DNA from: a virus
IMG/VR virus record: IMGVR_UViG_3300020450_000114
Location: 1 to 21,492 of that record
Direction: 5' to 3' (one strand)
DNA: 21,492 nt
Positions 15,901 through 21,492 of the stretch are shown one piece after another. The position numbers and the translations under genes were made by a program. The stretch's first letter is position 1. Every line of letters starts with the position of its first letter. The notes below the pieces were generated by a model. That model worked only from the letters and a program-made list of their open reading frames with translations, was not told the DNA's origin and searched no databases.

Positions 15901-16003
15901 AAGTGGTTTCACTTCGTTTCAACTTAAAATAGTTTTAACTGGCACAAATAGTGCGATTGTACCAAGAATAAAAGATTTGAGAGGAATTGCATTGGCAGTA
16001 TAA
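9902..16003 (+). CDS. Giant DUF4815-type virion structural protein (2033 aa)
   Basis: A 2033-aa protein, the largest in the window. Its N-terminus (VSPYYDDYADSNSYHRVLF, then VQARELTQAQTILQNQIERF) is the DUF4815 signature of marine T4-like phage structural proteins. Other parts: a TGETVTGGTSGATGIV module at about residue 485; an FCCH-like beta unit at about 515-560 (GHSFKEGQVVTIAGVSGMTD); a conserved FKLRDCLDFRPRVDD block at about 990; an Arg/Thr-rich linker at 1316-1355 with eight Thr in a row; VAFIPFIRSRTISF at about 1365; a second Arg-rich linker at about 1490-1525; then DPLAQTFMVDQDGGMFVTSV, probably a beta sandwich. A second FCCH-like unit (HPNHGMHST) is near 1715. Likely a baseplate-peripheral or fibre-linking protein, perhaps replacing T4 gp9/gp10. 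It has AGGA about 6 nt before ATG. Confidence 0.8.
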   Translation: MATLTDFNVSPYYDDYADSNSYHRVLFRPSFAVQARELTQAQTILQNQIERFGNNIFKEGAMVIPGQISVNTDYEAVKLTSFSGTSTLSNLVGGTFTGATSGVQATVVNTVVTDGTDPDTLFVKYINSGSNNTTSTFAAENITATISIGGVNTSITCAVSGTATGSAAQVEAGIFYTRGFFVQNTAQTLILDKYTDTPSYRIGLDVTETINTPTEDGNLNDNAAGSSNENAPGAHRLKISLTLAKLALTATTDNNFIELARVNTGILTKQVRATEFNVIEDTMARRTFDESGDYSVRDFALDIRESVLDGNNRGIFSDGATTEDDGTASTAKLAALLSPGKAYVRGYEIEKISQAIKDVDKARDFATVNNNKTTFDINNFVNVTNVHSLPDMGVVTGSNASDVSPYRTVSLMDELTVTPGTKSTVSDAQIGRAKIRGFEHRSGTATSKVFAQTSVFKAFLFDVEMFTSIEVDGTISNAAGFTTGETVTGGTSGATGIVESVSTEKSATITGASTATPVVVTMSGGHSFKEGQVVTIAGVSGMTDINGNFTVKNPTSTTFEVFSDASVGGTPTAVGSSQTYSGSGATAKHDTVQLSNVQGTFTENETITGSSSSYTAVVQFSAFGRKGATSRTFSEVKQLHSDTANEDFTADVDLSADFGSRVALTGNISIANSGTGILGSGTKFQSELVIGDQITFIDNAGSTTTKIVESITSDTDLELTTAVGGSGAATSKVATKNRTLINGSDKNTAIFKLPFTPIKTLLTTSNSLQTDTSYTVRRTFIGNLSSGSISLSAASGETFLSAADADYVLSLETAPGSGAVGDLIQLTSSELSGTGSGTLTIALGAGFGSAKVKIIASLSRSTAGQKSKTDNTAQTVQISTEAAATADVISIGKADVHTLTSVKMAADFSTNATASDTDVTDRFILDTGQRDNFYDIGRLIKKENAIAITGRLLITFSFYSHGSGEYFSVDSYPSSQYEIIPEYTSDTTGEVFKLRDCLDFRPRVDDATTINSGGNDREFDGTGAAAIDVPKFGSLISSDLEHYLDRIDKIFITEKGDFEVVKGTSSVTPIVPKDIDNAMHIYTLDIPAYTFSVDDITINSQDNRRYTMRDIGNLERRIENVEYYTQLSLLETAAENLQIQDADGFDRFKNGFIVDNFTGHDTGDVTNDDYNIAMDMANGEGRPTHFTDAVKLIESDSDGSTSALNDTTRSNSNYQKTGDFLTLKYSETTEITQPYATQTENINPFDIVKFTGLVALSPSRDEWKETERRPELVINQAGPFDTMTQNATQNRDGSFSLGTVWNEWQNSWTGTPQVTTSSRRRGRNLTTTTTTTTRVGQRRTGIRTNIIPRTVRRSAGDRTINVAFIPFIRSRTISFTATELRPSTRVYPFFDNVAATAYVTPNGGSLGGSLITDANGKVQGTFAIPDPKVNSNPRWRTGERVFRLTSSSTNSNDSSLISTSAEATYTASGIIETKQELIIATREAQIRRSVVNEDRTTTRTNTRVTSAERGSGRGRSRAFTRDPTRDPLAQTFMVDQDGGMFVTSVEVFFKTKSSNIPVCCELRPVVNGYPSNRIVPLASKTINPGSVNTSTTGETATKFTFDAPIYLPQDTEYAIVLLANTTDYTVYVAETGKKALSSGRLVSKQPSTGVLFKSQNGSTWTANQELDLKFKLNRASFETSSTGSVTLVNDAVDTRTLAANPFKTTASSAVVRVTHPNHGMHSTTANVTISGVGSTLNNIPASEFNTTHTSISNITHDSYDITLSTNANATGNAGGSSVVASQNRHLDQCQLFIPTMTVPGTAISTKIRTTTGTSIDGSQTSYTLTSAPNAEAAPIGENILFNAPQVIASSINETNEMSGNKSFMTILDMTTTQDNLSPVIDTESMSVFVTKNRINSPASGTTPDFVAETKASQTSAETKYLTRPIILDNNSTALDIRISANIQTGSDMKLFFRTTGGEETRRLQDIGFTGFNSTGAEDTNVPDAEDDTTFKEYKFSASDLSGFTSFQLKIVLTGTNSAIVPRIKDLRGIALAV

Positions 16004-16233
16004 TGAGTGAATTAAAAGTAGAAGGTTTTGAGAATTTAGTTAGAGACACAGAATCAACTGCAATCGTCAATAAAGATAAAGATGGTTATGAAGTTTATAT
16101 GAGAAAAGTCTCTGCAAGAAAAGTAGAAAAAGAAACAGTAAGAGGATTAGTTAGAGAAGTGAATGAATTAAGAGAAGATTTTAAAGAGATAAAAAACTTA
16201 CTAAATAAGATGGTAGATACAAATGGCAGATAG
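16003..16233 (+). CDS. Small coiled-coil protein (76 aa)
   Basis: A 76-aa protein starting in a TAATG overlap with the 2033-aa gene and ending 11 bp inside the next gene. The N-terminal half (GFENLVRDTESTAIVNKDK) looks like a small beta unit. The C-terminal half is an obvious amphipathic helix with a heptad-like pattern (VRGLVREVNELREDFKEIKNLL), so it should oligomerise or pack against a neighbour. Similar short proteins with a beta start and a helical end lie between structural genes in marine T4-like phages. It may link fibre proteins to the baseplate, or be an assembly factor. The exact role is not known. The overlaps at both ends make it clearly coding. Confidence 0.7.
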   Translation: MSELKVEGFENLVRDTESTAIVNKDKDGYEVYMRKVSARKVEKETVRGLVREVNELREDFKEIKNLLNKMVDTNGR

Positions 16234-16933
16234 AAATGTAACCACATCCAATACTCTAGAAGAGTTTAGAGTTGAATTCAATGAGTTAGCAGTAGATGTA
16301 GGTGATATAGCAAGTGTAACTGGCGCTTCAGGAATGATCGCATCAGCAACTGATATTGTTGAGGCGGTTGTCGCCCTAAATAGTAATAGTGCAACTTCAG
16401 CAAATCCTGTAATTACAGGTATTGCAAGTTTTCCTGACGGTTCTGCCTCAGCACCTTCAATTACAAATACTGGTGATACAAACACTGGTATATTCTTTGG
16501 CGCTGCTGATCAGGTAGATATAAGTGTTGGTGGTACAGGAATTGTATCAGTAACATCCGATGGTTTAGGGGTCACTGGTAATATTACTGCAACAGGTAAT
16601 ATTACAATGGGTGATGCCGCTACTGACAATGTTGTATTTAATGCTGATGTAAACTCTAATTTCATACCTAATACTCATAATAGTTTTGATTTAGGTGCTG
16701 ATACTCAATCGTGGAGAAGTTTATATCTCGGGACTAGTGTAATATTTGAAGGAACAGGCGTTGATGCACATGAAACTAGTTTAGTCGTTGCAAACCCAAC
16801 GGCGGATAGAACGATAACATTACCTGATCAGTCAGGTACAATGTTAACAACTGGTGTTACAGATGCTGACCTTGCTGGTTCTAATATTGCAACAACAGGA
16901 TTTTCAATCGCCATGGCGATTGCTTTAGGATAA
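16223..16933 (+). CDS. Fibre-like virion structural protein (236 aa)
   Basis: A 236-aa structural protein overlapping the coiled-coil gene by 11 bp. A short helical start (LEEFRVEFNELAVDVGDIA) may be an attachment or trimerisation element. It is followed by tail-fibre beta modules common in marine phages: PSITNTGDTNTGIFFGAADQ, VTSDGLGVTGNITATGNITM, then a block with HNSFDLGADTQSWRSLYLG, and the very common NPTADRTITLPDQSGTMLTT near residue 195. These modules are typical of trimeric beta-helical fibres. It lacks any enzymatic motif. The C-terminus (ATTGFSIAMAIALG) is short and hydrophobic, as in proteins of this class. A host-recognition or decoration role is inferred from composition and position. 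Confidence 0.7.
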   Translation: MADRNVTTSNTLEEFRVEFNELAVDVGDIASVTGASGMIASATDIVEAVVALNSNSATSANPVITGIASFPDGSASAPSITNTGDTNTGIFFGAADQVDISVGGTGIVSVTSDGLGVTGNITATGNITMGDAATDNVVFNADVNSNFIPNTHNSFDLGADTQSWRSLYLGTSVIFEGTGVDAHETSLVVANPTADRTITLPDQSGTMLTTGVTDADLAGSNIATTGFSIAMAIALG

Positions 16934-16939
16934 TAAATA
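16932..16939 (+). promoter_or_regulatory. Late-type box AATAAATA
   Basis: AATAAATA spans the stop region of the 236-aa gene and the gap, 10 nt before ATG 16950. It matches the NATAAATA form reported for cyanophage late promoters. AGGAATAAC just before the ATG gives a weak ribosome site. Confidence 0.4.
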
Positions 16940-16949
16940 GGAATAACAA

Positions 16950-17288
16950 ATGGCAAATGATTTTAAAAAAGGTTTCGTTTCAGGAATGAGCGGTAGTTCA
17001 GGGTCTCCCTCTACACTATATACTGTACCAAGTTCAAAAACTAGTGTATTAATTGAGTTAGACTGCTGTAATACTTCTAATGCTTCTCAAACTGTAACTG
17101 CTATTTTGTCTCACGGAGGAAGTACAGATGTTCATTTAGTGAAAAATGTACCGATACCTGCTGGTTCAACTTTAAAAGTTATATCAGGACAAAAAATAGT
17201 GGCAGAACAGAATGATGTAGTAAAAGTATTCGCTTCAAATGCAAGTAGCGTTGATGCTGTGCTTTCAATTCTTGAAGATGTTAACTAA
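16950..17288 (+). CDS. Small conserved virion structural protein (112 aa)
   Basis: A 112-aa protein of a beta-sandwich type often found among the tail genes of marine phages. The pattern is a short charged start, then TLYTVPSSKTSVLIELDCCN, QTVTAILSHGG, HLVKNVPIPAGSTLKVISGQ and an ending with VLSILEDV. In related phage proteins this architecture is a small decoration or baseplate-peripheral domain. It has two neighbouring cysteines (Cys49-Cys50), which is unusual for such a protein, and no signal peptide. AGGA lies about 8 nt before the ATG. It is followed 11 nt later by the 561-aa fibre-like gene. The family is recognisable by pattern, the function is not established. Confidence 0.65.
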   Translation: MANDFKKGFVSGMSGSSGSPSTLYTVPSSKTSVLIELDCCNTSNASQTVTAILSHGGSTDVHLVKNVPIPAGSTLKVISGQKIVAEQNDVVKVFASNASSVDAVLSILEDVN

Positions 17289-17299
17289 GAAAGATAATA

Positions 17300-18985
17300 A
17301 TGGGTAATTATACAGGACCATCACCGGCTAGAAGTTTTGCTCCCGTAGCGACTAAAGATAGATTTAGTGGCGATGGTAGTTCAGTAAACTTTGATTTAAG
17401 TTTTGATATACCTTCAGGTGGATTTAATTCATTAAATGTATATGTAGAAGATGTATGGCAAGAACCTACTGTCGCTTATACTGTAGGTAATGATGGTTCA
17501 GGCAACCCTAGACGAGTAACTTTCACAACTGCCCCACCTAGTGGCACAAACAATATTGTTATCATCAATAGAGATAGAGAAACTGCTCGAGTTATACCAG
17601 ACGCTAATTCAATAACTGCTACACAATTAAATAGTGAAATGATTACTGGTTTAACTGAGGTGACTGCTGTTGGTGCTGACCATGTTTTAATTTATGATGC
17701 CAACCAAACTGCATTGAAAAAGGCATTAGTATCTACACTAGGTAATACAGTTTCAAATAGTGCAAATAACAGAATTCTTACAGATACAGGTACAACTGGA
17801 TCAATTAATGCAGAAAGTAATTTAACTTTTGATGGGTCAACTGTCGCCCTTACAGGATCACAAACTGTTTCTGGTACTGTAACTGCTGGTGGTTTTACAA
17901 TCGGTTCTGCTGCAATCAACGAAGCAGAGTTAGAAATCTTAGATGGCGCTACAATATCTACAAACGAATTAAATAGTCTTGCAAGTATCGGTTCTGATAC
18001 AGTTGCAACTCAACTTGCTACAAAGGCACCTCTCGCTAGTCCAGCATTAACTGGTACTGCAACTGGTGTAAACTTAACACTATCAGGAAACTTAACTGTT
18101 AATGGTACTACAACTACTTTAGCAACCACAAATTCAGTTATTAGTGATAATATGATAGAGTTAAATACTGGTTCATCTTCAAATGCGAATGACTGTGGTA
18201 TTGTTATTGAACGAGGATCAACTGGTGATAATGCGATATTTGCTTGGGATGAATCTGTTGATAGATTTATTCTAGGTACTACAACTGCAACTGGTGCTTC
18301 TACTGGTGATTTAACAATCGCTGCTGCTCCTCTTGAAGTTAGTGGTCTTATAATTGGTAGTGCTGATATCAATGAGACAGAATTAGAAATTTTAGACGGT
18401 GCAACATTATCAACTACTGAATTAAACTATGTTGATGGTGTAACAAGTCCGATACAAACACAATTAGACGCAAGATTACCACTCGCTGGCGGCACTATGA
18501 CTGGTGATTTAATACTTGGTGATAATGTTAAGATAGAAGTAGGAGATGCTACAGGTGGTGATTTACAAATTTACCACGATGGTTCAGATTCATATATTGC
18601 TGATGCCAGCACAGGTTCATTAAAATTATTAACTGATACTTTCAGAGTGCAAAATCCTGCTGGAACTGAGAACATGATAGTTGCTACTGAAAATAGCGGC
18701 GTCTCTTTACACTTTGATAATGACGCTAAATTAACAACTGTAACCGGTGGTGTTAATATTACAGGTACAGCAACTGCAACTACATTTAGTGGTTCAGGTG
18801 CGAGTTTAACAAGTTTACCTGCTGCAAATATTTCGGGTCAATTACCTACAGGTTCAACGGTAACATTAGATTATGATAGTATACCACTAACTGATCCGGG
18901 TGTTAAGGGTAGACTTTATATTAATACTACAGGCGGTAGTGGTGGTAACCCAATTCATAGAAATTTAGCAGTAAGTGACGGATAG
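17300..18985 (+). CDS. Modular tail fibre-like protein (561 aa)
   Basis: A 561-aa fibre-like protein. Residues about 20-95 form a beta-sandwich head (DRFSGDGSSVNFDLSFDI, NVYVEDVWQEPTVAYTV, VTFTTAPPSGTNNIVIINR) also seen in the next gene. The shaft consists of repeats: an IGSA-IN-ELEILDGAT unit occurs twice (residues 198-225 and 349-376). It also has LTVNGTTTTLATTNSVISD and VIERGSTGDNAIFAWDES. Residues about 415-500 hold the very common marine fibre module GDLQIYHDGSDSYI, then TENMIVATENSG, FSGSGASLTSL. The C-terminus has DPGVKGRLYIN. It likely forms a trimeric tail fibre, but no chaperone or receptor-binding tip can be named. The start has only AAGATAA upstream. Confidence 0.78.
   Translation: MGNYTGPSPARSFAPVATKDRFSGDGSSVNFDLSFDIPSGGFNSLNVYVEDVWQEPTVAYTVGNDGSGNPRRVTFTTAPPSGTNNIVIINRDRETARVIPDANSITATQLNSEMITGLTEVTAVGADHVLIYDANQTALKKALVSTLGNTVSNSANNRILTDTGTTGSINAESNLTFDGSTVALTGSQTVSGTVTAGGFTIGSAAINEAELEILDGATISTNELNSLASIGSDTVATQLATKAPLASPALTGTATGVNLTLSGNLTVNGTTTTLATTNSVISDNMIELNTGSSSNANDCGIVIERGSTGDNAIFAWDESVDRFILGTTTATGASTGDLTIAAAPLEVSGLIIGSADINETELEILDGATLSTTELNYVDGVTSPIQTQLDARLPLAGGTMTGDLILGDNVKIEVGDATGGDLQIYHDGSDSYIADASTGSLKLLTDTFRVQNPAGTENMIVATENSGVSLHFDNDAKLTTVTGGVNITGTATATTFSGSGASLTSLPAANISGQLPTGSTVTLDYDSIPLTDPGVKGRLYINTTGGSGGNPIHRNLAVSDG
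17891..17974 (+). repeat. Fibre-shaft repeat, copy 1
   Basis: 28 codons reading GFTIGSAAINEAELEILDGA and on to TNELN (residues 198-225 of the 561-aa protein). It is matched by copy 2 at 18344-18427, with most residues the same and many silent base changes. Confidence 0.75.
18344..18427 (+). repeat. Fibre-shaft repeat, copy 2
   Basis: 28 codons reading GLIIGSADINETELEILDGA and on to TTELN (residues 349-376). Copy 1 is at 17891-17974. A shorter relative, VIGSASMDETDLEKLDG, occurs in the 314-aa protein near 20280-20330. Confidence 0.75.
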
Positions 18986-18995
18986 GAAATAAAAT

Positions 18996-19589
18996 ATGCC
19001 ATTTAGTTCATACATAGGAAGAGAACCTCAATTTGGGGCATTAGAAAAACAAGTTATCACAGGTGATAATAGTACAACCTCTTTTGCTTTAAACTTTAAT
19101 GTAGGCGATCCTAATATGTTATTAGTAGTTTCAAACGGTGCTGTATTGACACCTGGTACTCAATATACGATAGATACTGCAGGTGCAAATATAACTTTTT
19201 CTGCTGCACCGTCATCAAGTCAAACACACCATATTATATTCTTAGGACAACAATTATCAAGCACTTCGATAACTGTATCCTCAGAAACAGTTTCAGGTGA
19301 TGGTTCTGGAACAGATGCTATAAATAAAGACAGATTAGTTACTTTCTTGAATACAAGTGGAGGAACATCATCTTTAACACTAGCAACTGGTTCTTTTGCC
19401 GGTCAACTTAAAATTATTATAATGAATGTAGCAGGTAATGCTGCAACATTGACTGCCGCTAATGGTAATTTAAATACAACTGCGGTGTCTACTTCAATAG
19501 TGTTTGATGCTGTAGGAGAAAGTGTAACTTTAGTTTATGATGGAAGTAAATGGTTCCCAACTTCAAGTATAGGGGCAACGATATCATAA
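18996..19589 (+). CDS. Virion structural protein with fibre-head-type N-terminus (197 aa)
   Basis: A 197-aa structural protein. The N-terminal 85 residues (YIGREPQFGALEKQVITGD, STTSFALNFNVGD, LLVVSNGAVLTPGTQYTID, ITFSAAPSSSQTHHIIFLG) are a beta-sandwich head like that of the preceding 561-aa protein, and are common in marine T4-like phage structural genes. The rest is a beta-rich domain (RLVTFLNTSGGTSSLTL, GQLKIIIMNVAGNAATLTA) ending ESVTLVYDGSKWFPTSSI, a C-terminal motif of phage fibre or decoration domains. No enzymatic residues are visible. The ribosome site is AGGAA about 8 nt before ATG. It probably decorates the fibre or baseplate region. Confidence 0.68.
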   Translation: MPFSSYIGREPQFGALEKQVITGDNSTTSFALNFNVGDPNMLLVVSNGAVLTPGTQYTIDTAGANITFSAAPSSSQTHHIIFLGQQLSSTSITVSSETVSGDGSGTDAINKDRLVTFLNTSGGTSSLTLATGSFAGQLKIIIMNVAGNAATLTAANGNLNTTAVSTSIVFDAVGESVTLVYDGSKWFPTSSIGATIS

Positions 19590-19598
19590 GGATAATAT

Positions 19599-20543
19599 AT
19601 GTCAAGAAATACGATAGGAAATCAGGCAGTAGATAAAACCTTAATCACAGGTAATAGTACAGTAACAGCAGCGTCAGATGATGCTATAATGATATCTGAT
19701 ACTAGTGATTCAGGTAATATTAAGAAGGCAACTATATCTACAATAACTGATACTTTAATCGCTAACGGTGGCGATAATCGAGTATTGACCGATACTACTA
19801 CTGCTGGTTCTATTAATGCTGAGGCAAACTTAACATATGACGGCACAACTCTTGCTGTTGGTAATAATATTACGATCGGTGATGGCGGAACAATAGGTTC
19901 TGCTTCAGATGCTGATGCAATTACGATTGCTGCTAATGGTAATGTAACCATAGCACAAGACTTAATTATAAACGGAACTTCAACAACTGTCAATAGTACA
20001 ACAGTTACGATTGATGATCCTATCTTTACAGTAGGTGGTGATTCTGCACCTGGTTCAGACGATAACAAAGACAGAGGTATTGAGTTTAGATATCACGATG
20101 GATCATCTGCTAAACTAGGTTTCTTTGGTTTTGATGATAGTACAGGTAAGTTTTCTTTCATACCTGATGCAACTAATTCAAGTGAAGTATTTAGTGGTAC
20201 AAAAGGCACAATAGATGTTGGTGCTGTTGAGTCTGCTACAGTAACTACAACTGGCAATATTACTTCAGGTGATTCTTTCGTAATTGGTTCTGCTAGTATG
20301 GACGAAACTGATCTAGAAAAATTAGACGGTATCACAAACGGTACTGCTGCTGCAAACAAGGCATTAGTTCTTGGTGCAAGTGGTGAAATAGCAACAATTA
20401 CAACTGCTACTATTACAAATTTATCAACTACTACATTAACTGGTGGTGCAATCACTTCATCTAATTTTGCTGCTGTTGTTACTCTATTAATTAAAGACTC
20501 TGCTGGTACAACTTTAAAAACCATTCGTAGTCCTAGTTCATAA
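19599..20543 (+). CDS. Modular tail fibre-like protein (314 aa)
   Basis: A 314-aa fibre-like protein sharing modules with the 561-aa one. It lacks the beta-sandwich head and begins SRNTIGNQAVDKTLITGNST, followed by DDAIMISDTSDSGNIKKATI and GDNRVLTDTTTAGSINAEAN (the latter close to residues 155-175 of the 561-aa protein). Next comes the LIINGTSTTVNSTTVTIDDP module, RGIEFRYHDGSSAKLGFFGF, and VIGSASMDETDLEKLDG near residue 230. The C-terminus is short and ends LKTIRSPSS. The layout suggests a second shaft protein or an accessory fibre made by duplication and loss of modules. A strong AAGGA lies 8 nt before the ATG. The function as a tail-peripheral structural protein is inferred. Confidence 0.72.
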   Translation: MSRNTIGNQAVDKTLITGNSTVTAASDDAIMISDTSDSGNIKKATISTITDTLIANGGDNRVLTDTTTAGSINAEANLTYDGTTLAVGNNITIGDGGTIGSASDADAITIAANGNVTIAQDLIINGTSTTVNSTTVTIDDPIFTVGGDSAPGSDDNKDRGIEFRYHDGSSAKLGFFGFDDSTGKFSFIPDATNSSEVFSGTKGTIDVGAVESATVTTTGNITSGDSFVIGSASMDETDLEKLDGITNGTAAANKALVLGASGEIATITTATITNLSTTTLTGGAITSSNFAAVVTLLIKDSAGTTLKTIRSPSS

Positions 20544-20548
20544 GGAGT

Positions 20549-20556
20549 TATAAATA
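20549..20556 (+). promoter_or_regulatory. T4-like late promoter box TATAAATA
   Basis: TATAAATACTATT here closely follows the extended T4 late consensus, and the ATG (20562) comes five bases after the box. AAGGAG lies at 20542-20547, upstream of the box and 14 nt from the ATG, so it would not be on the late transcript and is too far to serve as a good ribosome site. Confidence 0.65.
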
Positions 20557-20561
20557 CTATT

Positions 20562-21488
20562 ATGACCGTTCGATTTTCTTTATATAATGATGGTTCTAAT
20601 AACCTGCAGGAATTTACTGCAGCGCAGAATACAACTAATCAATCACAAGCAATTTATCAATACAGTACTGACCCTTCAGTTACTTTGACTGTTGGTTCTG
20701 GTTCTAGTATTGGTACTAGAGCAGATACAAGATTACAAGCGGGTGCTGGTACAACCCATCCTTCATCTTTTCAAACACCTGCGAGTACAAGCACGATAAC
20801 CGTAAACTACACAAACATAGGACAAAATGTTGCTACAGTAACAGATCCTACAGATACGAATAATGTTGCATATCCTGTTTACTATGATGGCACAGATGTT
20901 GTATCAATGACTAAAGCAGATTTTCAAGATACATTTATTAAACCTGCAATAGAAACAATGGTACAAACAACTTCAACTGGTGCAGATCAAGCAGGAACAT
21001 TTACGATTGGTACTTCAACAAGTTTAGCAAATCATACTAATATCTCTTCAACTGCTGTATTTACAGATACTAGAGCAAATGCTGGTGCTTATTCTTCATC
21101 AAGTTTATTTGAAACTCAAGATCAACCTACGACTATCACAAACTACTTTTTACATAGAAGAAATGGCGTTGATAATATTGGTTCTTGTACTGTACCTATG
21201 TTTGCTGATACAAGTGGTAATTTAGAAACTTATACTAATGCTGAGTGGGGAACATTATTGAAAAATGAAATTAGAAGAGTTGCGGCAAGTCTTAGTGGGC
21301 ATCAAATAAGATATTCCTCTAGCACAACTTCTACATTTGCAAGAGGCACTGGTATGGCAGATACAAAATTGAATGGTCAAACACTAGCACAACAACAGAT
21401 AAATACAGACGATTACAGATCACAATTTTTTCCGTCTGGTGCAGCAACAACTATAAATACTTATTATTTAAGACCGTTCTTATCGTAA
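20562..21488 (+). CDS. Virion structural protein, unknown domain (308 aa)
   Basis: A 308-aa protein with no shaft repeats. The first 90 residues are Ser/Thr-rich (TVRFSLYNDGSNNLQEFTA, VTLTVGSGSSIGTRADTRL). The middle and end have more aromatic and charged residues: YPVYYDGTDVVSMTKADFQD, TITNYFLHRRNGVD, EWGTLLKNEIRRVAASL and DYRSQFFPSGAATTINTYYL. This organisation, with a Thr-rich beta start and a helix-bearing C-terminal half, is known in structural proteins of marine T4-like phages, but I know no assigned function. It could be a fibre tip, a fibre connector, or a neck or whisker-type component. The start codon sits at the predicted late transcription start. The last bases of the window (AAGGA) look like the ribosome site of a further rightward gene. 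Confidence 0.65.
   Translation: MTVRFSLYNDGSNNLQEFTAAQNTTNQSQAIYQYSTDPSVTLTVGSGSSIGTRADTRLQAGAGTTHPSSFQTPASTSTITVNYTNIGQNVATVTDPTDTNNVAYPVYYDGTDVVSMTKADFQDTFIKPAIETMVQTTSTGADQAGTFTIGTSTSLANHTNISSTAVFTDTRANAGAYSSSSLFETQDQPTTITNYFLHRRNGVDNIGSCTVPMFADTSGNLETYTNAEWGTLLKNEIRRVAASLSGHQIRYSSSTTSTFARGTGMADTKLNGQTLAQQQINTDDYRSQFFPSGAATTINTYYLRPFLS
21452..21459 (+). promoter_or_regulatory. Possible late box for the gene to the right of the window
   Basis: TATAAATAC lies inside the last codons of the 308-aa gene. Initiation would fall near 21465, before the AAGGA at the window end. It fits a late promoter for the next gene, but exact matches inside genes also occur by chance in DNA this AT-rich. Confidence 0.35.
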
Positions 21489-21492
21489 AGGA

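Noticed and set aside
18010-18372. 120-aa leftward ORF opposite the 561-aa fibre gene
   Set aside because: Shadow frame; the plus-strand reading has recognisable fibre modules over the whole length.
17891-18427. CRISPR-like or insertion-sequence repeat
   Set aside because: The repeats are protein-coding, in frame, diverged at silent sites and only two copies; they are fibre-shaft units.
19319-19326. Exact TATAAATA inside the 197-aa gene
   Set aside because: It codes for in-frame residues, is not near a start codon, and a few chance matches are expected in such AT-rich DNA.
19622-20524. Two long leftward ORFs (148 and 143 aa) opposite the 314-aa fibre gene
   Set aside because: Same shadow effect; they mirror the module repeats of the fibre gene and lack start signals.
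16223-21488. Diversity-generating retroelement acting on the fibre genes
   Set aside because: No reverse transcriptase, template repeat or adenine-biased variable repeat pair was seen in the window; the repeats look like ordinary module duplication.

Overview
The window looks like part of the late, structural region of a T4-like contractile-tailed phage (myovirus) from the sea. The evidence is a gp25-gp6-gp8 baseplate wedge series in T4 order, a PAAR tail-spike tip gene beside it, a very long protein with the DUF4815-type N-terminus known from cyanophages and SAR11 phages, TATAAATA late-promoter boxes, and two 2-oxoglutarate/Fe(II) oxygenase genes of the kind marine T4-like phages carry. The DNA is clearly AT-rich and arginine is written almost only as AGA. 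This fits a phage of a low-GC marine host such as Pelagibacter (SAR11) or Prochlorococcus; the sequence alone does not decide between them.

Layout. (1) Positions 1-1954, leftward: an apparent operon of small unknown genes (61, 79, 46 and 50 aa, three of them overlapping their neighbour or nearly so) followed by two oxygenases joined by an ATGA overlap; the second runs off the left edge. (2) Positions 1955-2171: the divergent control region. It has a possible extended -10 promoter facing left, a train of eight A-tracts spaced about 10 bp apart, a perfect hairpin, and a late box facing right. (3) Positions 2172-2610, rightward: three tiny genes, two of them extremely basic and linked by TAATG overlaps to the PAAR gene. 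(4) Positions 2610-16003: PAAR protein, gp25, gp6, an 853-aa protein in the gp7 position, a short fibre-like protein, gp8, and the 2033-aa DUF4815-type protein. (5) Positions 16003-21488: a small coiled-coil protein and then six fibre-like or decoration-like structural proteins built from shared modules.

How it fits together: the right-hand 19 kb should encode the tail spike tip, the baseplate wedge and the peripheral host-recognition fibres, transcribed late. The left-hand operon looks like auxiliary genes transcribed the other way.

The most unusual signal is at the promoters. At four rightward genes the late box TATAAATA lies only 5-6 nt before the ATG and no Shine-Dalgarno sequence is present at a usable distance. 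If transcription starts where T4 late transcription does, these mRNAs would begin at the start codon. Other items worth a look are the phased A-tracts, the two acid-poor basic mini-proteins, and a short beta motif shared by three baseplate proteins. There are no stretches over 300 bases without a gene. I saw no tRNA, rRNA, CRISPR array, integrase or insertion sequence.
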